Of a stretch of DNA of 64,000 nt, positions 1-8,779 are shown one piece after another (the first letter of the stretch is position 1; every line of letters begins with the position of its first letter). Source of the stretch: Burkholderiales bacterium 39-55-53. Lineage in GTDB: Bacteria; Pseudomonadota; Gammaproteobacteria; Burkholderiales; Burkholderiaceae_C. The notes under the pieces are model-generated. The model saw nothing but the letters and a program-made list of their open reading frames with translations. It searched no databases and had not been told where the DNA came from. The position numbers and the translations under genes were made by a program. The DNA lies in NCBI GenBank assembly GCA_002282445.1, contig NCJK01000006.1, forward strand, positions 62,001-126,000. Direction: 5' to 3'.

Positions 1-1
1 C

Positions 2-280
2 AACAACGTCCAATCGGTCTTTCCAAAGGCTCAGCTCGAACGTTTACGCCACGGCTTGAGTTTGGATGGCAAGCCACTCAAACGTGCACAAGTGGAATGG
101 CAAAACCCAGAGCAGCTTCGCTTTGTTCTGACCGAAGGGAAAAAGCGCCAAATTCGCCGCATGTGCGAACAAGTCGGCCTTCAGGTTGTAGGCCTCAAGC
201 GCATCCGTATTGGACACGTCCAACTGGGGCAGCTGCCTGCGGGGCAATGGCGCTACCTTGGGGCGCATGAGCGCTTTTAA
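2..280 (+). CDS. RsuA-family 23S/16S rRNA pseudouridine synthase, 3' end only
   Basis: C-terminal part of an RNA pseudouridine synthase of the RsuA/RluB/RluE/RluF family; the gene enters from the left edge and is open from the first codon. The segment [15 protein letters not shown] is the conserved C-terminal family motif, followed by [18 protein letters not shown], the usual end of the fold. The N-terminal S4 domain and the catalytic Asp lie outside the window. These enzymes isomerise a specific uridine in rRNA. The RluF-like subtype is likely, but the visible part cannot settle it. A terminator follows 46 bases after the stop. Confidence 0.85.
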   Translation, partial: NNVQSVFPKAQLERLRHGLSLDGKPLKRAQVEWQNPEQLRFVLTEGKKRQIRRMCEQVGLQVVGLKRIRIGHVQLGQLPAGQWRYLGAHERF

Positions 281-309
281 TTTCCGCAAATTTCCTGCGC
301 TTGATCCCT

Positions 310-336
310 CTTGAAATTTAGGCCTGCGCCCCACAT
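310..336 (+). promoter_or_regulatory. Sigma-32 heat-shock promoter of htpG
   Basis: CTTGAAA at 310-316 and CCCCACAT at 329-336 match the sigma-32 (RpoH) -35 and -10 consensus (CTTGAA, CCCCATnT) with 13 bases between CTTGAA and CCCCA. The element lies directly upstream of htpG, a classic heat-shock gene. Transcription would begin near 343, inside the right arm of the upstream terminator, so the htpG mRNA would not carry that hairpin. Confidence 0.8.
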
Positions 337-355
337 CTTGGGGCGTTGTTTTTTT
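327..355 (+). terminator. Rho-independent terminator after the pseudouridine synthase
   Basis: A six-pair stem CGCCCC/GGGGCG with the seven-base loop ACATCTT is followed by TTGTTTTTTT. It ends the upstream gene. Its left arm also contains the -10 element of the htpG heat-shock promoter. Confidence 0.8.
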
Positions 356-376
356 GTAATTTAGTTTTTGAAGACC

Positions 377-2338
377 ATGACCAAACAAACCCATTCCTTC
401 CAAGCCGAAGTTTCACAGCTGCTGCACCTTGTCACGCACTCGCTGTACTCCAACAAAGAAATCTTCTTGCGCGAGCTGGTGTCCAACGCCTCCGACGCCT
501 GCGACAAGCTCCGCTATGAAGGTTTGAACAACGATGCCTTGTTTGAAGGACAGTCAGACCTCGAAGTGCGCGTGAGCTTTGACAAAGACGCTCGCACACT
601 GACCATTGCCGACAACGGCATTGGCATGAGCCAAGAAGAAGCCATCGCCCACCTCGGCACGATTGCCAAGAGCGGCACACGCGAGTTCATGGGCAAGCTC
701 AGCGGCGATGACAAAGCCAATGCCAAAGACCAAGGCGCTTTGATTGGCCAGTTTGGTGTGGGCTTTTACTCTGGCTACATCGTGGCGGACCGCATCACGG
801 TGGAATCTCGCCGCGCAGGCCTGAAAGCGAGCGAGGGCGTGCGCTGGAGTAGCACCGGCACGGGCGACTTTGAGGTAGAGACCATCACCCAAGCCGAGCG
901 CGGCACAAAAATCATTCTTCACTTGCGTGACGACGCCGAGGAATATCTGAGCGCGTGGAAGCTCAAGTCGGTCATCAACAAATACTCAGACCACATTTCT
1001 TTGCCCATCCGCATGCGCAAAGAAGAATGGAAAGAGGGCCAGAACGATCAGCCCGGCGAAATGGTGCTGACCGACGAATGGGAAACCATCAACCAAGCCA
1101 ACGCGCTCTGGGCACGCCCCAAGAAGGACGTGACCGACGAGCAACACAACGAGTTTTACAAACACATCAGCCACGACTTTGAGCCACCTTTGGCTTGGAG
1201 CCACAACCGCGTGGAAGGCAGCACCGAATACACCCAGCTGTTGTACATCCCTGGCAAAGCGCCGATGGACTTGTTCAACCGCGACAAAAAAGCGGGCTTG
1301 AAGCTGTACGTGAAACGCGTGTTCATCATGGACGATGCCGAGGCCTTGATGCCCTCTTACCTGCGCTTCATCAAAGGCGTGGTGGACTCGGCCGATTTGC
1401 CACTGAACGTGAGCCGTGAGTTGCTGCAAGAAAGCCGCGACGTCAAAGCCATTCGCGAAGGCAACACTCGCCGCGTGTTGGCCGTGTTGGAAGACTTGGC
1501 CAAACACGACAAAGCTCCTGCGGCTGGAGACGATGGCGTGACGGATGTGCTGAATGACGAAGACAAGCCCAAGCAAGGCAAATACAGCCAGTTTTACGCC
1601 GAGTTCGGCGCAGTGCTGAAGGAAGGCTTGGGCGAAGACTTTTCCAACAAAGACAAGATCGCCAAGCTGCTGCGCTTTGCCAGCACCAGCACTGACACCG
1701 TGAGCGTGTCATTTGCCGACTACAAAGCTCGCATGAAAGAAGGCCAAGAGGCCATCTACTACATCACCGCTGACACATTGGCTGCTGCCAAGAACAGCCC
1801 ACAGCTCGAAGTGTTCCGCAAAAAGGGCATCGAAGTCTTGTTGATGACCGACCGCGTGGACGAGTGGGCCTTGAACTTTGTGCAAGAGTTTGACGGCACA
1901 CCATTGCAATCTGTCGCCAAGGGGGCTGTGGATTTAGGCTCGCTGCAAGACGAAGCCGAGAAGAAAGCAGCGGAAGATGCTGCTGAAAACTTCAAGCCTG
2001 TATTGGCCAAGCTCAAAGAAGCTTTGAAAGACAAAGCCGACGACGTGCGCGTGACCACCCGCTTGGTTGACTCACCTGCCTGCTTGGTTGTCAAAGACCA
2101 CGGCATGTCCATGCAATTGGCCCGCATGCTCAAGCAAGCTGGCCAACAAGCGCCTGAGATGAAGCCCATCTTGGAAGTGAACGCTGAGCACGCATTGGTG
2201 AAGAAGCTGAGCGGCGATGCCAACCCTAACTTCAACGACTTGGCGCACATCTTGTTTGACCAAGCCTTGTTGGCTGAAGGTGGCTTGCCAGACGACCCTG
2301 CCGCCTATGTGAAACGTGTGAACGCACTTTTGGTGTAA
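377..2338 (+). CDS. htpG: HSP90-family chaperone HtpG
   Basis: ATP-dependent cytosolic molecular chaperone of the Hsp90 family, 653 residues, a typical bacterial length. The GHKL nucleotide-binding motifs are all visible: [24 protein letters not shown] and [12 protein letters not shown]. They are followed by middle and C-terminal dimerisation domains, with no eukaryotic MEEVD tail. I chose the ATG at 377, which gives [16 protein letters not shown] as in known HtpG proteins. An in-frame TTG at 368 would add three residues and is less likely. A sigma-32-type promoter lies just upstream, so heat-shock control is expected. Confidence 0.98.
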   Translation: MTKQTHSFQAEVSQLLHLVTHSLYSNKEIFLRELVSNASDACDKLRYEGLNNDALFEGQSDLEVRVSFDKDARTLTIADNGIGMSQEEAIAHLGTIAKSGTREFMGKLSGDDKANAKDQGALIGQFGVGFYSGYIVADRITVESRRAGLKASEGVRWSSTGTGDFEVETITQAERGTKIILHLRDDAEEYLSAWKLKSVINKYSDHISLPIRMRKEEWKEGQNDQPGEMVLTDEWETINQANALWARPKKDVTDEQHNEFYKHISHDFEPPLAWSHNRVEGSTEYTQLLYIPGKAPMDLFNRDKKAGLKLYVKRVFIMDDAEALMPSYLRFIKGVVDSADLPLNVSRELLQESRDVKAIREGNTRRVLAVLEDLAKHDKAPAAGDDGVTDVLNDEDKPKQGKYSQFYAEFGAVLKEGLGEDFSNKDKIAKLLRFASTSTDTVSVSFADYKARMKEGQEAIYYITADTLAAAKNSPQLEVFRKKGIEVLLMTDRVDEWALNFVQEFDGTPLQSVAKGAVDLGSLQDEAEKKAAEDAAENFKPVLAKLKEALKDKADDVRVTTRLVDSPACLVVKDHGMSMQLARMLKQAGQQAPEMKPILEVNAEHALVKKLSGDANPNFNDLAHILFDQALLAEGGLPDDPAAYVKRVNALLV

Positions 2339-2348
2339 AACATGGTCC

Positions 2349-3089
2349 ATGGCACACATGGACACCCCCTACCCCGCGTCTATAGACGACTTGAAGACCA
2401 ACACGCAAGTGTTGGCCTTTGACATTTTTGGCACGGTGGTCGACTGGTACGGCAGCATCGTGCGCGAAATGCAAGCGCTTTACCCTGCTGTGGATGCCAA
2501 CGCTTTTGCGCTGGCTTGGCGTGCTGGTTATCAGCCTGCCATGGCGCGTGTTCGCTTGGGCGAATTAGGGTGGACGCGCATTGATGAGCTGCACCGTTTG
2601 ATTCTGGATGACTTGCTGCCCAAGTTCGGCTTGTCGCATTTGACGGAGGCTGAGCGTGTTCACCTCAACCGCGTATGGCATCGATTAGACGCTTGGCCTG
2701 ACAGCGTGGCGGGCCTACAAAGATTGAAAAACAAGTTCACCATTTGCTCGCTCTCTAACGGCAACATCGGGCTTCTCACTAACATGGCCAAGCGAGCCGG
2801 TTTACCTTGGGACTGTGTGTTGTCTGCTGAGGTATTCCGCGCCTACAAGCCCGATCCTGCGACTTATCTGGGTGTTGCTTCAACATTCGATTTACAACCA
2901 CACCAAGTCATGCTGTGCGCCGCGCATCACGATGACTTAGAAGGCGCACGCGCAAGTGGCTTGCGTACGGCCTACATTGAGCGACCTTTTGAGTTTGGTG
3001 CAGCTCAGCCTAAAGATGTGTCGCCTCAAGCTGGCAACGATTTGCATGCGCGGGACATTCACGCACTGGCCGACCTACTCGGCTGTTAA
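2349..3089 (+). CDS. HAD-superfamily hydrolase, haloacid dehalogenase type II-like
   Basis: A 246-residue HAD hydrolase resembling L-2-haloacid dehalogenases. Motif I is AFDIFGTVVDWYG with the nucleophilic Asp. Motif II is SLSNGN, and motif III contains the Lys of YKPDPATY, followed by AAHHDDLEGARASG. The substrate cannot be told from sequence, since many such proteins are phosphatases or dehalogenases of unknown specificity. The gene begins 10 bases after htpG and is probably read from the same transcript. An ATG at 2358 is an alternative start. Its stop codon shares TTAA with the stop of the convergent srkA. Confidence 0.85.
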   Translation: MAHMDTPYPASIDDLKTNTQVLAFDIFGTVVDWYGSIVREMQALYPAVDANAFALAWRAGYQPAMARVRLGELGWTRIDELHRLILDDLLPKFGLSHLTEAERVHLNRVWHRLDAWPDSVAGLQRLKNKFTICSLSNGNIGLLTNMAKRAGLPWDCVLSAEVFRAYKPDPATYLGVASTFDLQPHQVMLCAAHHDDLEGARASGLRTAYIERPFEFGAAQPKDVSPQAGNDLHARDIHALADLLGC

Positions 3090-4090
3090 GCGTACAGAGG
3101 ATCTTCTTGCATGGCTTCGCATTGCTCAACCAGCATATGCGTTTGACCAGCCCAATAGTCGCTGCTGCCAAACCATGAAAAGTGCTGCACAAAGGCTGGG
3201 TCGTCTCTGCGCCTTGCCAGCCATGCGCTGTAGTGAATCAAACGCAAGGTGCGCAATGGTTCGATCAACGCCAGTTCGCTGCGATTGAGCTCGCGCATTT
3301 GTTCGTAGCCGTCTAGGAGCATCGACAGCTGCTGCGTTTGTTGTGCACGCTCGCCACTGAGCAACATCCACAAGTCTTGAATGGCAGGCCCCATGCGCGC
3401 ATCGTCGAGGTCTACAAAGTGTGGGCCGCCATTGGGCAGGTCTGTGGGTGTCCACAAAATATTGCCAGGATGACAATCGCCATGCAGGCGAATGTGATGC
3501 GCCGGATGTGCTGCAAATTTATCCTTAGCAATGTCTATCGCTTGGTTGCACACGGCCAGCCATTCGGTTTGTTGGTCCATGGGGATGATGCTGTGCTCCA
3601 TCAGCCAATCGCGCGATTCAACGGCAAATGTATTCACATCTAATGTGGGGCGAGATGTGAAGTCTTGCTGTGCGCCGACGTTGTGAATCCGCGCGATGAA
3701 GCGACCGATCCATTCCAACACTTCTGCATCGTCTAGCTCAGGCATACGTCCGCCGCGACGTGGACTGACGCTGAATGCAAAGCCATGTGCATGATGCAAG
3801 GTCTTGCCATGCAAATTGAGCGGCCCTACCAATGGGACTTCCTCAGCCATCAGTTCTGCCGCAAAACTGTGCTCTTCCAAGATTTGCGCATCGCTCCAAC
3901 GCTCTGGCCGGTAAAACTTGGCGACCACTGAGCTGTTGTCATCCAGCATAGCTTGGTAAACACGGTTCTCGTAAGAGCTCAGCGCTGTGAGACGGCCATC
4001 GACTTCCAGCCCTAAATCCGCCAGTGCATCCAGCACCACATCGGGCGTTAGTGCTTCATAGGCGTGGTGCTTGGCCTCGCTGTCAAACAC
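3086..4090 (-). CDS. srkA: Stress response kinase A (YihE/SrkA family)
   Basis: An aminoglycoside-phosphotransferase/choline-kinase-fold serine/threonine kinase, 334 residues, similar to E. coli SrkA (YihE), which protects stressed cells from programmed death. Kinase signatures are HLRLHGDCHPGNILW-type catalytic loop sequence (HIRLHGDCHPGNILW here) and FVDLDDARMGPAIQDLW in the metal-binding loop. I chose the GTG at 4090, giving VFDSEAKHHAYEALTP. It overlaps the end of the DUF1840 gene by 8 bases, which suggests translational coupling. The longer reading from 4153 adds a non-homologous stretch inside the upstream gene. Confidence 0.88.
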   Translation of the reverse strand: MFDSEAKHHAYEALTPDVVLDALADLGLEVDGRLTALSSYENRVYQAMLDDNSSVVAKFYRPERWSDAQILEEHSFAAELMAEEVPLVGPLNLHGKTLHHAHGFAFSVSPRRGGRMPELDDAEVLEWIGRFIARIHNVGAQQDFTSRPTLDVNTFAVESRDWLMEHSIIPMDQQTEWLAVCNQAIDIAKDKFAAHPAHHIRLHGDCHPGNILWTPTDLPNGGPHFVDLDDARMGPAIQDLWMLLSGERAQQTQQLSMLLDGYEQMRELNRSELALIEPLRTLRLIHYSAWLARRRDDPAFVQHFSWFGSSDYWAGQTHMLVEQCEAMQEDPLYA

Positions 4091-4424
4091 CCCAGACAAC
4101 CTCTTTGTCTTCGGCGTGTGCGCGGCGCAGCATGTCGATGAAGGGCACGACACGTTGCTTCAAACTGATGGTTCGAGGACCTTCGGCAGACGGCGCTGCC
4201 GCCTCGTCTTCACCCTCACCTCTGCTCACATCTTTTCTCGCTTGAATGGCGAGTTCTTCTTGTGCCACTGCATCATTTAAGGCATCAATTGCAGTCAACA
4301 TTTCATGCGCGAGGATGATCCCTTTTACACCTGGATCTTTACCAATGATTTTGAGAATCTGCTTGCCTTGCGGTTCCAACATGATGAGGTCGCCAGTGGC
4401 TTTCGATTTGAATTTGTACAACAT
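4083..4424 (-). CDS. DUF1840 domain protein
   Basis: A small cytoplasmic protein of 113 residues of the betaproteobacterial DUF1840 family, function unknown. The conserved start MLYKFKSKATGDLIMLEP, the middle GKDPGVKGIILAHEM and the C-terminal block FIDMLRRAHAEDKEVVWGV are seen. An acidic, alanine-rich linker lies between. It sits between an alpha/beta hydrolase gene (45 bases upstream) and srkA, which it overlaps. Confidence 0.85.
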   Translation of the reverse strand: MLYKFKSKATGDLIMLEPQGKQILKIIGKDPGVKGIILAHEMLTAIDALNDAVAQEELAIQARKDVSRGEGEDEAAAPSAEGPRTISLKQRVVPFIDMLRRAHAEDKEVVWGV

Positions 4425-4469
4425 GTTTTCATTGTGCGCTTATGTAGCGCTTCGTCAACTTTGTTTATC

Positions 4470-5336
4470 TCATTGTCCGAGCAAAGGATCCACCACTGCA
4501 TGGAAGGCCTGTGGATTCTCAAACATCACCCAGTGACCGGCATCGTGCACAACATGGAATGACGACATGTTTGAAAGCACGTTTGGTATTTCTAGCAATG
4601 TCTCTTTGTACAAAGCATCTGATTCTGCCCACACACCATGAACAGGGCAGGCCCACCGTGCTTGCACTTTTGCCAATACGTCAGTTCGAGCAATGCGTCT
4701 ACGTCGTAACCTGTCTCGCGCAACGTTGGCAACTTGAAGATCAATCACACCCTCAGTCACACTTTCTGGTTGCACAAACATCATGGTGTTGAGGTTGTGT
4801 CTATGTACTTGACGTTGCGCAACTTTGTCCATATTTGGTGTCATGCCACGCATGGGCAACTCTTTGCCAAACAACCCCAAGCCAGGTGCGCCAACCAAGA
4901 TCAATTGGCGCATCAGTGCCGGATACTCTGCAGCCACCAGTCCTGCCGTCATGCCGCCAAAAGAAAAACCGATCACATCTACAGCGTCGAGATGAAATGT
5001 GTGCTTTAGGATTTCAGCGATGTAAGGCACTAAGCCATCAGCATCTGTGACCCCCTCTGGCAAACTCGAATCGCCGAAGCCAGGTATGTCAAGCGCCCAC
5101 ACTTCACGATGCTGGGCGAAATGTTCAACGTTGCGCAACCAGTGTGTCCAGCTGCCAGAACCACCGTGTAACAGCACCAAACGTCTTGGCATGTCGTGCC
5201 CATCGTCAAGGTTCACATTTGTCATTGCGCCGACTTGTAGCGGCTTCTTCGAGCCCCATACATGCCAGACAGCTTGACCCCATGCATAGCTTTGCACGAT
5301 GCGTTGTGACAGGGCCTCGACACGTGTGATGTCCAT
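4470..5336 (-). CDS. Alpha/beta-fold hydrolase
   Basis: A 288-residue serine hydrolase with the canonical triad context: HGGSGSW (oxyanion loop), GFSFGG (nucleophile elbow), WAESDALY (acid) and HDAGHWVMFENP (histidine). The fold matches MhpC/epoxide-hydrolase-type esterases; the substrate is unknown. I used the ATG at 5336; a TTG at 5351 is the other possibility. The start lies 16 bases after the terminator that closes the alpha operon and tRNA, so there is little room for a private promoter. Confidence 0.85.
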   Translation of the reverse strand: MDITRVEALSQRIVQSYAWGQAVWHVWGSKKPLQVGAMTNVNLDDGHDMPRRLVLLHGGSGSWTHWLRNVEHFAQHREVWALDIPGFGDSSLPEGVTDADGLVPYIAEILKHTFHLDAVDVIGFSFGGMTAGLVAAEYPALMRQLILVGAPGLGLFGKELPMRGMTPNMDKVAQRQVHRHNLNTMMFVQPESVTEGVIDLQVANVARDRLRRRRIARTDVLAKVQARWACPVHGVWAESDALYKETLLEIPNVLSNMSSFHVVHDAGHWVMFENPQAFHAVVDPLLGQ

Positions 5337-5352
5337 GTGTGAATTTTCCAAG

Positions 5353-5388
5353 AAAAACGCCCACTGAATAAATTCAGCGGGCGTTTTA
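5353..5388 (-). terminator. Terminator of the spc-alpha operon and tRNA-fMet
   Basis: A long imperfect hairpin reads on the minus strand as AAAACGCCCGCTGAAT, a short loop, then ATTCAGTGGGCGTTTTT. It follows the 3' end of tRNA-fMet by three bases. No other terminator lies between rplQ and this point. Confidence 0.85.
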
Positions 5389-5391
5389 AAG

Positions 5392-5468
<77 letters not shown>

Positions 5469-5490
5469 TTAAGAGGATTAGTATAACCTA

Positions 5491-5886
5491 TTAAGCGGCT
5501 GTTTCGGTAGAAGAAGCCTCAGAAACTTCTGGGCGATCAACCAATTCAACGTAAGCCATCGGCGCGTTGTCACCCACGCGGAAACCCATTTTCAAAATAC
5601 GGGTGTAACCACCTGGACGTGTCTTGAAACGTGGGCCCAATTCGTTGAACAACTTCACAACGCTGTCACGATCGCGCAAACGATCGAATGCCAAGCGGCG
5701 GTTTGCAACGGTAGGCTCTTTGGCCAAAGTGATCATCGGCTCGATGACGCGACGCAATTCTTTGGCTTTTGGCAATGTGGTTTTGATGGCTTCGTGCTCG
5801 ATGAGCGAGTTCATCATGTTGCGCAACATAGCCAAACGATGTGAGCTAGTGCGGTTGAGTTTGCGAAGTCCGTGTCCGTGACGCAT
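5491..5886 (-). CDS. rplQ: 50S ribosomal protein L17
   Basis: Large-subunit protein L17, 131 residues, starting [17 protein letters not shown] as in other bacteria. It is the last protein gene of the alpha operon, downstream of rpoA, and is followed closely by tRNA-fMet. The short C-terminal tail [12 protein letters not shown] is acidic and variable. Confidence 0.98.
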   Translation of the reverse strand: MRHGHGLRKLNRTSSHRLAMLRNMMNSLIEHEAIKTTLPKAKELRRVIEPMITLAKEPTVANRRLAFDRLRDRDSVVKLFNELGPRFKTRPGGYTRILKMGFRVGDNAPMAYVELVDRPEVSEASSTETAA

Positions 5887-5962
5887 TTTGATTTCCTTTG
5901 ATGTTTTGCCGGCCGCCGTATCAGGTACGGCCAGTGGACTTTTAAAAGTCAGTGGTTTTAAA

Positions 5963-6952
5963 TTAACGACGCTCTAAACCGGCAGGTGGCCAGCTTTCGA
6001 GTTTCATACCCAAAGTCAAGCCGCGTGAAGCGAGCACTTCTTTGATTTCGTTGAGTGACTTACGACCCAAGTTAGGGGTCTTGAGCAACTCATTTTCAGT
6101 GCGCTGGATCAGGTCACCGATGTAATAGATGTTTTCTGCTTTCAAGCAGTTGGCAGAACGAACCGTCAATTCCAACTCGTCGACAGGGCGCAACAAAATC
6201 GGATCGAATGATTGGCTGCTTGCAGCAGGCGCAGTCATGATGCCAGTCAAAGCATCGCCTTCCAACTGTGCGAACACAGCCAGTTGCTCAACCAAGATTT
6301 TGGAAGATGCGCGAACAGCGTCTTCAGCAGAAATCGCACCGTTGGTTTCGATTTCCATGACCAAACGGTCGAGATCGGTACGTTGTTCAACGCGTGCGTT
6401 TTCGACGCTGTAGCTGACGCGGCTCACTGGAGAGAACGCAGCATCCAACACGATACGACCGATGGACTTGCTTGGCTCTTCGCCATAACGACGCACAGTA
6501 CCTGGCACATAGCCACGGCCTGTTTCAACTTTGAGCTGGATGTCAATCTTGCCACCTTGTGACAAGTTAGCAATCACGTGCTCAGGGTTGATGATTTCAA
6601 CATCGTGAGGCACTTGGATGTCTGCAGCAGTCACAGCACCTTCGCCGTCTTTGCGCAAACTCAAAGTCACTTCATCGCGGTTGTGCATTTTGAACACAAC
6701 GCCTTTGAGGTTCAACAAGATGTTGACCACGTCTTCTTGCACGCCGTCGATTGACGAGTACTCATGCACCACGCCAGCGATGGTGACTTCAGTCACTGCA
6801 TAGCCAACCATGGATGACAACAAAACGCGACGCAGGGCATTGCCCAACGTGTGACCGTAGCCACGCTCAAACGGCTCCAAGGTGACCTTGGCGCGGTTAG
6901 GACCCAATTGCTCGACGTGAATATTTTTTGGTTTCAGCAAGTTCGTTTGCAT
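5963..6952 (-). CDS. rpoA: RNA polymerase subunit alpha
   Basis: Alpha subunit of RNA polymerase, 329 residues. The N-terminal dimerisation and assembly domain contains [19 protein letters not shown]. The C-terminal DNA/activator-binding domain contains [20 protein letters not shown] and [16 protein letters not shown]. It lies in the alpha operon between rpsD and rplQ. The 112-base spacer from rpsD holds two clear hairpins. Confidence 0.98.
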   Translation of the reverse strand: MQTNLLKPKNIHVEQLGPNRAKVTLEPFERGYGHTLGNALRRVLLSSMVGYAVTEVTIAGVVHEYSSIDGVQEDVVNILLNLKGVVFKMHNRDEVTLSLRKDGEGAVTAADIQVPHDVEIINPEHVIANLSQGGKIDIQLKVETGRGYVPGTVRRYGEEPSKSIGRIVLDAAFSPVSRVSYSVENARVEQRTDLDRLVMEIETNGAISAEDAVRASSKILVEQLAVFAQLEGDALTGIMTAPAASSQSFDPILLRPVDELELTVRSANCLKAENIYYIGDLIQRTENELLKTPNLGRKSLNEIKEVLASRGLTLGMKLESWPPAGLERR

Positions 6953-7008
6953 TCAGATTTCCTCTCAATACCCCCGGTTCGTTACACCGGTAAGGCTGGG
7001 TGTCTGGA

Positions 7009-7060
7009 CCACGCTGCGCGAGCAGGCAGCGTGGGGCGCGTTAGGTTGAAAACTTCAACC
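7009..7060 (-). promoter_or_regulatory. Two hairpins in the rpsD-rpoA spacer
   Basis: A perfect nine-pair stem CCACGCTGC/GCAGCGTGG (7009-7017 with 7026-7034) and a seven-pair stem GGTTGAA/TTCAACC (7044-7050 with 7054-7060) lie between rpsD and rpoA. Neither is followed by a T-run on the minus strand, so neither is a standard terminator. A role in RNA processing or in balancing rpoA expression is inference. Confidence 0.5.
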
Positions 7061-7064
7061 AGGA

Positions 7065-7688
7065 TTAACGCGAGTAAAGTTCGACGATCAGCGATTCGTT
7101 GATGTCCGCAGCAAATTCGTCGCGGTCTGGCGTCTTCTTGAAGATGCCTTCTGCTTTTTCGAGGTTGACTTCAACCCAAGCAGGCATGCCCACTTGTTTT
7201 GCCAACTCGAGCGCTTCCAACACGCGGCCTTGCTTTTTAGACTTTTCGCGCACAGCCACCACGTCACCGGCTTTCACCAAGTATGAAGCGATGTTGACTT
7301 GATGACCGTTCACAGTGATGGCCTTGTGTGACACCAACTGACGTGCCTCAGCACGTGTAGAACCGAAGCCCATACGGTACACCACGTTGTCCAAACGTGT
7401 TTCCAAAATGGTCAACAGGTTTGCACCAGTGTTACCTTTTTGGCGGTCGGCAGCTGCGAAGTAACGGCGGAACTGACGCTCCAACACACCGTACATGCGT
7501 TTGACTTTTTGTTTTTCGCGCAATTGCAAACCGAAGTCAGACGTACGCTGACCTGATGTGCGGCCGTGTTGGCCTGGTTTGCTGTCGAATTTGCACTTGT
7601 CGCTGATAGAGCGGCGTGCGCTCTTCAAGAACAAGTCGGTGCCTTCACGGCGTGAGAGTTTGGCCTTGGGGCCTAGGTAACGTGCCAC
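7065..7688 (-). CDS. rpsD: 30S ribosomal protein S4
   Basis: Small-subunit assembly protein S4, 207 residues, with the S4 RNA-binding domain ([20 protein letters not shown]). It lacks the zinc-binding cysteine set seen in some bacterial S4 proteins. In other bacteria S4 represses the alpha operon. Both flanking spacers contain stable hairpins. Confidence 0.98.
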   Translation of the reverse strand: MARYLGPKAKLSRREGTDLFLKSARRSISDKCKFDSKPGQHGRTSGQRTSDFGLQLREKQKVKRMYGVLERQFRRYFAAADRQKGNTGANLLTILETRLDNVVYRMGFGSTRAEARQLVSHKAITVNGHQVNIASYLVKAGDVVAVREKSKKQGRVLEALELAKQVGMPAWVEVNLEKAEGIFKKTPDRDEFAADINESLIVELYSR

Positions 7689-7730
7689 TTGAATTTCCTT
7701 ATCTAATCAGCTGCTCGCTAGAAGCGAGGA

Positions 7731-7753
7731 GCCGCTGGGGGTTAGCCAGCGGC
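7731..7753 (-). promoter_or_regulatory. Hairpin in the rpsK-rpsD spacer
   Basis: A perfect eight-pair stem GCCGCTGG/CCAGCGGC with a seven-base loop. A second small stem, CTCGC/GCGAG, lies beside it at about 7714-7728. No T-run follows on the minus strand. These could form a structured leader before rpsD, but the function is not shown. Confidence 0.45.
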
Positions 7754-7790
7754 GGTGGGCTTGTGGTTAACAGTAAAAAGCGAAGAACGC

Positions 7791-8192
7791 TTAGATACGA
7801 CGACGCTTTTGTGGACGGCAGCCGTTGTGCGGCACTGGAGTCACGTCAGCAATCGAGTTGATGCGAATGCCCAATGCGGCCAAAGCGCGCACTGAAGATT
7901 CACGGCCAGGACCTGGACCTTTGATCTCGACATCAAGGTTTTTGATGCCTTGATCAACGGCAGCGCGGCCAGCAACTTCCGAAGCCACTTGAGCTGCGAA
8001 AGGTGTGGACTTGCGTGAGCCCTTGAAACCTTGACCACCTGACGAAGCCCATGACAAAGCATTGCCTTGGCGGTCAGTGATGGTGATGATGGTGTTGTTG
8101 AACGACGCGTGCACGTGCGCGATGCCGTCAGCAATGTTCTTACGAACCTTTTTACGTACGCGTGAAGCTGCGCCGCTTGGTGATTTAGCCAT
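7791..8192 (-). CDS. rpsK: 30S ribosomal protein S11
   Basis: Platform protein S11, 133 residues, recognised by [20 protein letters not shown] and the C-terminal [17 protein letters not shown]. It lies between rpsM and rpsD in the alpha operon. Confidence 0.98.
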   Translation of the reverse strand: MAKSPSGAASRVRKKVRKNIADGIAHVHASFNNTIITITDRQGNALSWASSGGQGFKGSRKSTPFAAQVASEVAGRAAVDQGIKNLDVEIKGPGPGRESSVRALAALGIRINSIADVTPVPHNGCRPQKRRRI

Positions 8193-8204
8193 TGTTCAAT
8201 CCTA

Positions 8205-8570
8205 TTATTTCTTCAACGACTGGGCTGCTTTACGCGGACCCTTGCGTGTACGAGCGTTGGTACGCGTACGTTGACCACGCATTGGCAGACCACGACGGTG
8301 ACGGAAGCCGCGGTAGCAACCTATGTCCATCAAACGCTTGATGTTCATTGTTGTTTCGCGACGCAAGTCACCTTCAATGGTGAATTCAGCGATCTGGTCA
8401 CGGATCTTTTCGAGGTCCGAGTCAGTCAGATCTTTGATCTTCTTTGCGTAATCAATGCCACATGCTTCGCAAATTTTGCGAGCGCGTGTGCGACCAATAC
8501 CGAAAATCGATGTCAAACCGATTTCAGCGTGTTTGTGCGGCGGAATGTTAATGCCAGCGATACGTGCCAT
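8205..8570 (-). CDS. rpsM: 30S ribosomal protein S13
   Basis: Head protein S13, 121 residues, with [20 protein letters not shown] and [16 protein letters not shown], and the basic tail [16 protein letters not shown]. It is the first gene of the classical alpha cluster, here directly behind rpmJ. Confidence 0.98.
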   Translation of the reverse strand: MARIAGINIPPHKHAEIGLTSIFGIGRTRARKICEACGIDYAKKIKDLTDSDLEKIRDQIAEFTIEGDLRRETTMNIKRLMDIGCYRGFRHRRGLPMRGQRTRTNARTRKGPRKAAQSLKK

Positions 8571-8595
8571 GTGCGTCCTCTTTAAACCAGTTCAA

Positions 8596-8709
8596 TCAAC
8601 CTTGACGCTGTTTGTGGCGTGGATCTGTACAGATCACACGAACCACGCCCTTGCGGCGGATGATTTTGCAGTTGCGGCAAATTTTTTTGACCGAAGCCGA
8701 AACTCTCAT
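8596..8709 (-). CDS. rpmJ: 50S ribosomal protein L36
   Basis: A 37-residue protein read as [26 protein letters not shown] and [10 protein letters not shown]. It keeps the zinc-ribbon ligands (Cys11, Cys14, Cys27 and His32), so it is the zinc-binding form of L36. It lies between secY and rpsM. No infA gene is present in the secY-rpmJ gap, unlike in some Burkholderia. Confidence 0.95.
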   Translation of the reverse strand: MRVSASVKKICRNCKIIRRKGVVRVICTDPRHKQRQG

Positions 8710-8779
8710 TTCACTCTCCTAAAACTCATTTCATTTCACACCCTCATTGGCATGAAACACGACTTTTTTACTTGGCCCG

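Noticed and set aside
4091..4153. N-terminal extension of the stress kinase to 4153
   Set aside because: The extra residues (MSCPSSTCCAAHTPKTKRLS) lie inside the DUF1840 gene in another frame and do not match the family; the GTG at 4090 is a coupled start.
8710..8779. A hidden infA gene between secY and rpmJ
   Set aside because: The 70-base gap is too short and shows no infA-like sequence.
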